The notes under the pieces: model-generated
What the model was told of the DNA's origin: nothing
The model's database searches: none
The model's input: the letters and a program-made list of their open reading frames with translations, nothing else
NCBI GenBank assembly: GCA_947487205.1
Contig: CANKVU010000001.1
Coordinates: forward strand, 186,001-250,000
Reading direction: 5' to 3'
DNA from: an uncultured Paracoccaceae bacterium
Lineage (GTDB): Bacteria; Pseudomonadota; Alphaproteobacteria; Rhodobacterales; Rhodobacteraceae
DNA length: 64,000 bases
Part shown: piece after piece, positions 59,329 through 64,000 of the stretch
Layout of the letters: each line of letters opens with the position of its first letter
Position numbering within the stretch: position 1 is the stretch's first letter
Made by a program: the position numbers and the translations under genes

Positions 59329-60273
59329 ATGACCGAGCGCTTGCCCCCAGACGAGGCCGGACTGGACCGCGCCGCGCAGATCCTGCGCGCCGGCGGGCTG
59401 GTCGCCTTCCCGACCGAGACCGTCTATGGCCTCGGGGCGGACGCGACCCGCGACGACGCCGTGGCGCACATCTTCGCCGCCAAGGACCGCCCGCGCTTCA
59501 ACCCGCTGATCGTGCATGTCCCCACATTCGCGGCGGCGGCGGCCCTCGTCGAGATGGACGCCGTCTCGGAGCGCCTCGCCCGGCGGTTCTGGCCCGGCCC
59601 CCTGACGCTCGTGCGGCCGCTGCGGCACGGGGCACCGGTCGCACCGCTCGTCACCGCCGGCCTGCCGACGCTGGCGATCCGCGTGCCGGGCGCCCCACTC
59701 GCACGCGACCTGCTCGCCCGTGCCGGCCGCCCGGTCGCCGCCCCGTCGGCGAACCCGTCGGGCCGGGTCAGCCCGACTTGCCCCGCGCACGTGATCGCCG
59801 GGCTCGACGGGCGGATCGACGCGGTGCTCGACGGCGGCGCCGCCGATGTCGGGGTCGAAAGCACGATCCTCGCCCCCGGTCCCGACGGCGTGCGCCTGCT
59901 GCGGCCCGGCGGCCTGCCCGCTGAGGCGGTCGAGGCGCTGATCGGCGCCGCCCTATTGCCCCCCGGGTCCAGCCCGGCCCCCACCGCGCCGGGGCAGCTC
60001 GCCTCCCATTACGCGCCGCGGGGCCGCCTGCGGCTGGACGCCGCGGCGCCGCGGGCGGGGGAGGTCTATCTCGGCTTCGGCCCCGGACCGGGGGACCTCT
60101 CGCTGTCACCGACCGGCGACCTGGTGGAGGCCGCTTCCCGCCTCTTCCACTGCCTGCGGACGCTCGACGGCCAGGGCGCGGAGAGGATCGCCGTCGCGCC
60201 GATCCCCGAAACCGGCCTCGGCCGCGCGATCAACGACCGCCTCCGCCGGGCCGCCGCTCCACGCGACGGCTGA
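59329..60273 (+). CDS. L-threonylcarbamoyladenylate synthase (Sua5/TsaC)
   Basis: A 314-residue Sua5-type enzyme that makes threonylcarbamoyl-AMP for t6A modification of tRNA. The catalytic-core motifs are PTETVYGLGADA, KDRPRFNPL and APSANPSG; the C-terminal Sua5 linker domain follows. The last 168 bp is antisense to the extended vWA gene. Confidence 0.93.
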   Translation: MTERLPPDEAGLDRAAQILRAGGLVAFPTETVYGLGADATRDDAVAHIFAAKDRPRFNPLIVHVPTFAAAAALVEMDAVSERLARRFWPGPLTLVRPLRHGAPVAPLVTAGLPTLAIRVPGAPLARDLLARAGRPVAAPSANPSGRVSPTCPAHVIAGLDGRIDAVLDGGAADVGVESTILAPGPDGVRLLRPGGLPAEAVEALIGAALLPPGSSPAPTAPGQLASHYAPRGRLRLDAAAPRAGEVYLGFGPGPGDLSLSPTGDLVEAASRLFHCLRTLDGQGAERIAVAPIPETGLGRAINDRLRRAAAPRDG

Positions 60274-60999
60274 CCCTGGCGCCGATTTTTCGTCGAAAAA
60301 TCGCCCCCGCGGCGGGCCGGGACGCGGAACGGTCCCCGAAATCTCCAGGATCAGCTTGCGCCGCACCGCCTCGGCGAACCGCGCGCGGCTGTCGGCGGTG
60401 ACGACGAAGGCGCCGGGGCCGCCGATGATCTGCGCGGCATAGGCCGCTTCCAGCCCGCCATGGGCGCGGCCGGGATCGCCAGGGCGCAGGATCGGCAGGG
60501 CGTTGATCGTGACGCCCGCGGCCAGCGCGGCCGCCCGGCCCTCGGCGATCGAGGGACCGGAATAGGAATTCACGCTGTCGCCGGAGAAATCGATCACCCG
60601 GCGCCAGCCGTCGATGTCGTTCTCGTCCATCAGCCGCAGGCCGGCCAGGAGCGCCGCGCCGATCGCGTTGCGCCCATAGGCCAGGCGGGGCGGCGCCAGG
60701 AGCGCCGCGGCGAAGGCCTCCGCGTCGGCGGCGCTCCCGATCCGCATCCAGTCCACGACGACGGCCTGGTTCGCGGCCCATTCGACATAGGTGACCGCGA
60801 TCTCGCCGTAGGCGGTGCCGGCGATCGCCTCCAGCACCCCGGGATCGGTGATCGCGCGGGCATAGCCCTCGCGCTGGAACGCGATCTCCGCCGCGTCGAT
60901 CGACCCGGACGCGTCGGCCAGGAGCACGAGTTCCAAATCGGTGTCCTGCGCCGGCGCCATGGCCGGCCAGAGACAGCAGAGAAGAACCGCGATACGCAT
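60106..60999 (-). CDS. DUF1194 von-Willebrand-factor-A-type exported protein
   Basis: A 297-residue protein with a signal peptide and vWA-like domain: VLLADASGSID (MIDAS-like DxSxS), GRNAIGAALLAGL and IDFSGDSVNS. Its core ends near residue 230 (KLILEISG); the remaining residues include a palindromic element and are antisense to the tsaC gene, so the true C-terminus is uncertain. Function unknown. Confidence 0.78.
   Translation of the reverse strand: MRIAVLLCCLWPAMAPAQDTDLELVLLADASGSIDAAEIAFQREGYARAITDPGVLEAIAGTAYGEIAVTYVEWAANQAVVVDWMRIGSAADAEAFAAALLAPPRLAYGRNAIGAALLAGLRLMDENDIDGWRRVIDFSGDSVNSYSGPSIAEGRAAALAAGVTINALPILRPGDPGRAHGGLEAAYAAQIIGGPGAFVVTADSRARFAEAVRRKLILEISGTVPRPGPPRGRFFDEKSAPGSAVAWSGGPAEAVVDRAAEAGFGDRRDGDPLRALAVERPQAVEEAGSGLHQVAGR
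60283..60303. repeat. Palindromic element, copy B
   Basis: Perfect 10-bp arms CGATTTTTCG / CGAAAAATCG with a 1-nt spacer, flanked by GGCGC and CCCCC, starting 10 bp after the tsaC stop. Compared with copy A the fourth arm base is T rather than A and the partner base changes too. Confidence 0.75.
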
Positions 61000-61098
61000 G
61001 GCACCGACCCTAGCACCCCGTGCCGCGCTGCGGGTCACGATCCCGGGAACGGCCCTGCCCCCCCGGCGTTCGACCCCGACAAGGAGATCACGCGCCCC

Positions 61099-61848
61099 AT
61101 GTGCACCGCCTGCCCCAGCCTCAGCCGCCGCCGCTTCCTCGCGCTTACCGCCAGCGCCCCGGTCGCGCTTTCTGGCTGCGACTCGATGCCGAACCTCGTC
61201 TCCGACGCCCAGGCCGCCGCCATGGGAGAGGAGGCCTGGGCCCAGATCCTCGACACCACCCCGGCCAGCGGCAACCGCGCGTACCAGGCCGCGCTCGACC
61301 GGGTCTCGCTCCGCCTGCTCGACGCGGCCGGAACCTCGTCCGCCGGCTGGGAGATCCGCGTCTTCGACGATCCGCAGGCCAACGCCTTCGCCCTGCCCGG
61401 CGGCAAGATCGGCGTCTACGAGGGCATGTTCGATGTCGCCCGGACCGAGGACCAGCTGGCCGCCATCGTCGGGCACGAGATCGGGCATCTGTCGGCCGAG
61501 CACGCCCAGCAGCGGATGAGCGCCCAGATCGCCAAGAGCGCCGGGATCCGCGTGGTCGCCTTCTTCCTCAACATGGGCGAGATCGAGTTCGCCAACGAGA
61601 TCGCGGCGGCGATGGGCCTGGGGGTCGAGGTCGGGCTCTTGCTGCCCTTCTCGCGCGAGCAGGAACTCGAGGCAGACGCGCTCGGCCTGCGGACCATGGC
61701 CGAGGCGGGATTCGATCCCCGCCAGGCCGTCACGCTGTGGGAGCGGATGCAGGCCGCGTCCACGGGCCGCCCGCCGGCCTTCCTGGCCACGCATCCCACC
61801 CCCCAGAGTCGCATCCGGGAGATCGAGGAGATCCTGGCCACCCTCTGA
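61099..61848 (+). CDS. M48-family metallopeptidase lipoprotein (Tat-type signal)
   Basis: A 249-residue lipoprotein with a SRRRFLAL Tat-like signal and lipobox LSGC, then the zinc motif HEIGHLSAEHA and third ligand in EQELEADALG. Probably an Oma1/BepA-like periplasmic quality-control peptidase. The second M48 lipoprotein in the window. The AAGGAG site is spaced unusually far (about 13 bp) from this ATG. Confidence 0.87.
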   Translation: MCTACPSLSRRRFLALTASAPVALSGCDSMPNLVSDAQAAAMGEEAWAQILDTTPASGNRAYQAALDRVSLRLLDAAGTSSAGWEIRVFDDPQANAFALPGGKIGVYEGMFDVARTEDQLAAIVGHEIGHLSAEHAQQRMSAQIAKSAGIRVVAFFLNMGEIEFANEIAAAMGLGVEVGLLLPFSREQELEADALGLRTMAEAGFDPRQAVTLWERMQAASTGRPPAFLATHPTPQSRIREIEEILATL

Positions 61849-61863
61849 CGCGGCGAGGGCGGG

Positions 61864-63117
61864 TCAATGCACGCGGGCACCGCCGACCCAGGTTCCGAGG
61901 ACCCGTCCCTCCATCCGCGCCCCGTCGAAGGGGGTGTTCTTCGACTTCGAGGCGAGCGCGGCGCGGTCCAGGACGAAGGGCGCGTCTGGGTCGAAGAGCA
62001 CGAGGTCCGCCGGCGCCCCCGCGGCCAGCCGTCCCGCCGCAAGGCCCAGCCGCCGCGCCGGGTTCAGCGACAGCGCCCGCCAGAGCGCCGGCAGCTCCAG
62101 ATGCCCCGCATGGACGAGCCGCATCGCCGCCGGCAACAGCGTCTCGAGCCCCACCGCGCCCGAGGCCGCCTCCTCGAAGGGGAGGCGCTTCGATTCCTCG
62201 TCCTGCGGCGTGTGCATCGAACAGACGATGTCGATCAGCCCCCCGGCCACCGCCTCGATCACCGCCAGGCGGTCCTCCTCGGAGCGGAGCGGCGGCTTGA
62301 CCTTGAAGAAGGTCCGATAGCCCGCCACGTCCAGCTCGTTCAGGGTCAGGTGATGGATGCCCACCCCGGCGGTGAGGTCGAGCCCATTGCGCTTGGCCCG
62401 GTCCAGCGCGGGCAGCGCGCGGGCTGAGGTCAGCTGGTCCACGTGGTAGCGCGCCCCCGTCATCTCCAGAAGCGAGATGTCGCGGTCGAGCCCCATCCGC
62501 TCGGCCATCGGGCTGACCGCCGGCAGACCGTAAAGGGACGCGAACTTGCCCGATGTGGCCGCCGCGCCGCGCGACAGCCCCGGCTCCTGCACGTGGCCCA
62601 CGACCAGCGCGTCGAGCCCGCGCGCATAGGTCAGCGCCCGCGACAGGACGCGGGTATCCTCCACCACGCGGTCGCAATCGGTGAAGGCCACCGCGCCCGC
62701 ATCCATCAGGAAACCGATCTCGACCATCTCGCGGCCCTGCCGCCCCTTGGTCAGCGCCGCCATCGGCAGCACGTTGACCGCCGCGTCCGCCTGCGCGCGG
62801 CGGGCGACGAATTCCAGCACCTCGGGCGTGTCGATGGCCGGCTCGGTGTCGGGGCGGGTCACGATCGTCGTGACGCCGCCGCGCGCGGCGGCCCGGCCGG
62901 CCGAGCGGAAGCTCTCCTTGTGGCGCTCGCCCGGTTCGGAAACCTTGACGCCCAGGTCGACGATGCCGGGGGCGAGGCACTTGCCACGGCATTCGACGAT
63001 GTCGGCGTCGGGCGGCGGGACATCGACGACGACCCCGCCCGACACGAAAAGGTCGCCGCGCCGCTCCTCGGCGCGTTCGGGGTCGATCAGGCGGGCGTCG
63101 CGGAAGATCAGGTCCAT
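61864..63117 (-). CDS. pyrC: Dihydroorotase-like protein, probably non-catalytic (PyrC')
   Basis: A 417-residue amidohydrolase-fold protein next to pyrB. The metal-binding HxH of dihydroorotases is replaced in PGIVDLGVKVSEPG, and the later TDHAPH-type catalytic segment reads CSMHTPQD, so catalytic Asp and ligands are missing. In Pseudomonas and others, such PyrC' proteins form a complex that supports aspartate transcarbamoylase (PyrB). An active dihydroorotase must be encoded elsewhere. Confidence 0.88.
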   Translation of the reverse strand: MDLIFRDARLIDPERAEERRGDLFVSGGVVVDVPPPDADIVECRGKCLAPGIVDLGVKVSEPGERHKESFRSAGRAAARGGVTTIVTRPDTEPAIDTPEVLEFVARRAQADAAVNVLPMAALTKGRQGREMVEIGFLMDAGAVAFTDCDRVVEDTRVLSRALTYARGLDALVVGHVQEPGLSRGAAATSGKFASLYGLPAVSPMAERMGLDRDISLLEMTGARYHVDQLTSARALPALDRAKRNGLDLTAGVGIHHLTLNELDVAGYRTFFKVKPPLRSEEDRLAVIEAVAGGLIDIVCSMHTPQDEESKRLPFEEAASGAVGLETLLPAAMRLVHAGHLELPALWRALSLNPARRLGLAAGRLAAGAPADLVLFDPDAPFVLDRAALASKSKNTPFDGARMEGRVLGTWVGGARVH

Positions 63118-63211
63118 GGCGGCGAGCGATACGCGTCCGGCGCCGGCGCCGCAACGTCCAGGCGGCGTGCGGGCGCCGCGATGATCGGGCGGCACGCTGG
63201 CGCCGGGATAC

Positions 63212-63742
63212 TCAGGCGGCGATGGCCCATACGATCACCACGACGAGAAGCGCGACCGCCAGCGCGACCGTCGCGGCGATGCCGCTGGCCCGCCGGTCCG
63301 AGCCGCCGCCACCGGCGGGATCGGGGGACGGCTCTGCGGCCGCGCTCTCGGCGGCGGCGGAGCGGATCGGGTCGCCAGCCGGGCGCGCCGATTCGAGCGG
63401 GTAGGACCCCAGATGGCTCAGCGGCGCCTCCGGCCGGGGCGCCGCCGTCACCGCGCGGGGCCGCAGCAACAGCACCGGCCCCGACACCGCGTCCAGCCGC
63501 GGCTCGTCGGGCAGGATCGCGTCGGCCGAGACCCCCTCGCCGTCGGTCAGGTATCCCGACAGGCCGTATCCGACCAGCGCCCCGGCATCGATCACCTCCG
63601 CCCGGGCGGGATCGACCTCGATCCCGCCCAGCGCGCGGGACAGCGCCTGCGGATCGGCGGCCAGCCGCTCCGCCTCGGCCAGGGGCAGGTCGACCGCAAG
63701 GACATGGACGGTCTCGGCGTTGCGCGGGTCGGTCTGTGGCAT
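63212..63742 (-). CDS. Conserved protein with C-terminal membrane anchor
   Basis: A 176-residue protein with a soluble alpha/beta-looking N-terminal half and one hydrophobic helix at the very C-terminus (IAATVALAVALLVVVIVWAIAA). It sits between pyrB and pyrC' on the same strand, an arrangement I associate with Rhodobacterales. Function unknown; a link to ATCase is inferred only from position. Confidence 0.75.
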   Translation of the reverse strand: MPQTDPRNAETVHVLAVDLPLAEAERLAADPQALSRALGGIEVDPARAEVIDAGALVGYGLSGYLTDGEGVSADAILPDEPRLDAVSGPVLLLRPRAVTAAPRPEAPLSHLGSYPLESARPAGDPIRSAAAESAAAEPSPDPAGGGGSDRRASGIAATVALAVALLVVVIVWAIAA

Positions 63743-63795
63743 GGGGCACCTCCTTGCGGGGATACAGCGCCCCGCCCCGGCCGGGGGTTCCCGGC

Positions 63796-64000
63796 TCAGG
63801 CGCTTGCCGCGGCCCGCAGGTTCCGCGCCAGCAGGTCCATCGCCGCCATGCGGACGGCCACCCCCATCTCCACCTGTTCCTGGATGACGGAGCGGTTGAT
63901 GTCGTCGGCGATGGTCCCGTCGATCTCCACGCCGCGGTTCATCGGCCCGGGATGCATCACGATGGCGTCGGGTTTCGCGCAGGAAAGCTTCTCGGCGTCG
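63796..64000 (-). CDS. pyrB: Aspartate carbamoyltransferase catalytic subunit (5' part outside window)
   Basis: The last 67 residues of PyrB, ending in a stop at 63796-63798. [14 protein letters not shown] and [17 protein letters not shown] are characteristic C-terminal ATCase motifs. It performs the committed step of pyrimidine synthesis. It is upstream of the membrane protein and pyrC' genes. Confidence 0.93.
   Translation of the reverse strand, partial: DAEKLSCAKPDAIVMHPGPMNRGVEIDGTIADDINRSVIQEQVEMGVAVRMAAMDLLARNLRAAASA

Noticed and set aside
56425-59790. A 1121-residue open frame joining the MBL hydrolase to an antisense stretch of tsaC and the acyl-CoA dehydrogenase
   Set aside because: Only the last about 340 residues match a protein family; the rest is a shadow of the dehydrogenase gene, so this is not a fusion.

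Overview
The window is very GC-rich, densely coding DNA with strong G/C third-position bias, and it reads as chromosomal backbone of an alphaproteobacterium of the Rhodobacterales (Rhodobacteraceae/Roseobacteraceae type). The clues are a CenR-type response regulator, the 44-residue subunit IV of an aa3 cytochrome oxidase, a methylmalonyl-CoA epimerase/DUF1467 pair, a DUF3576-leuS-lptE-holA run, a pyrB / membrane protein / non-catalytic pyrC run, and a VPLPA-CTERM-like surface protein. I see no rRNA, tRNA, insertion sequence, prophage, integrase or CRISPR array.

Layout. 1-5.5 kb: a DMT exporter (cut by the window edge), 1-Cys peroxiredoxin, a ring-cleaving dioxygenase plus carboxylesterase pair resembling quinone detoxification genes, the pseudouridine synthase RluA, a STAS/anti-sigma-kinase partner-switching pair, then a 348-bp gene-free gap and hspQ. 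5.7-20.7 kb: lytic-transglycosylase-like lipoprotein, lolA, dps with a strong terminator, ftsK, dapC-like aminotransferase, amidase, UbiH-like monooxygenase, a CnoX / Lon-N-domain / Trm112 run, xthA, cenR, ribA coupled to an L,D-transpeptidase, and a YggS-type PLP protein. 20.7-33.6 kb: porin with terminator, a small exported protein, DUF3576-leuS-lptE-holA, then a long minus-strand run (GH13 glucosidase, two SDRs, HAD phosphatase, DUF188, S-formylglutathione hydrolase, AEC transporter).

33.7-48.9 kb: rimO, a CTERM-type exported protein overlapping an M48 lipoprotein, nitroreductase/EI24, DUF1467 and epimerase, a response regulator with a CtrA-like site upstream, aspS, a cyclopropane-fatty-acid synthase, carB, DUF2267, plsC and a zinc-ribbon membrane protein. 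48.9-64 kb: a molybdenum-cofactor operon (fdhD-mobA-mobB-and a fused DUF-MoeA), azlCD, UDP-glucose dehydrogenase, a putative permuted papain-like lipoprotein, cox subunit IV, an MBL hydrolase, an acyl-CoA dehydrogenase, tsaC/sua5, a vWA protein, a second M48 lipoprotein, and the pyrB / membrane protein / pyrC' run that leaves the window.

Themes: translational coupling is common (ATGA or GTGA overlaps at many junctions), and convergent genes are packed so tightly that two pairs share a CTAG at their stops and three pairs have antisense C-terminal tails of 74 to 168 bp. The most distinctive non-coding signals are two near-identical 21-bp palindromes with compensatory base changes next to gene ends, a triple GAATGTCC repeat in front of hspQ, and a CtrA-like half-site pair. 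No wholly new multi-gene system is obvious; the best leads are the fused molybdenum-cofactor protein, the palindrome family, and several enzymes with altered catalytic residues.
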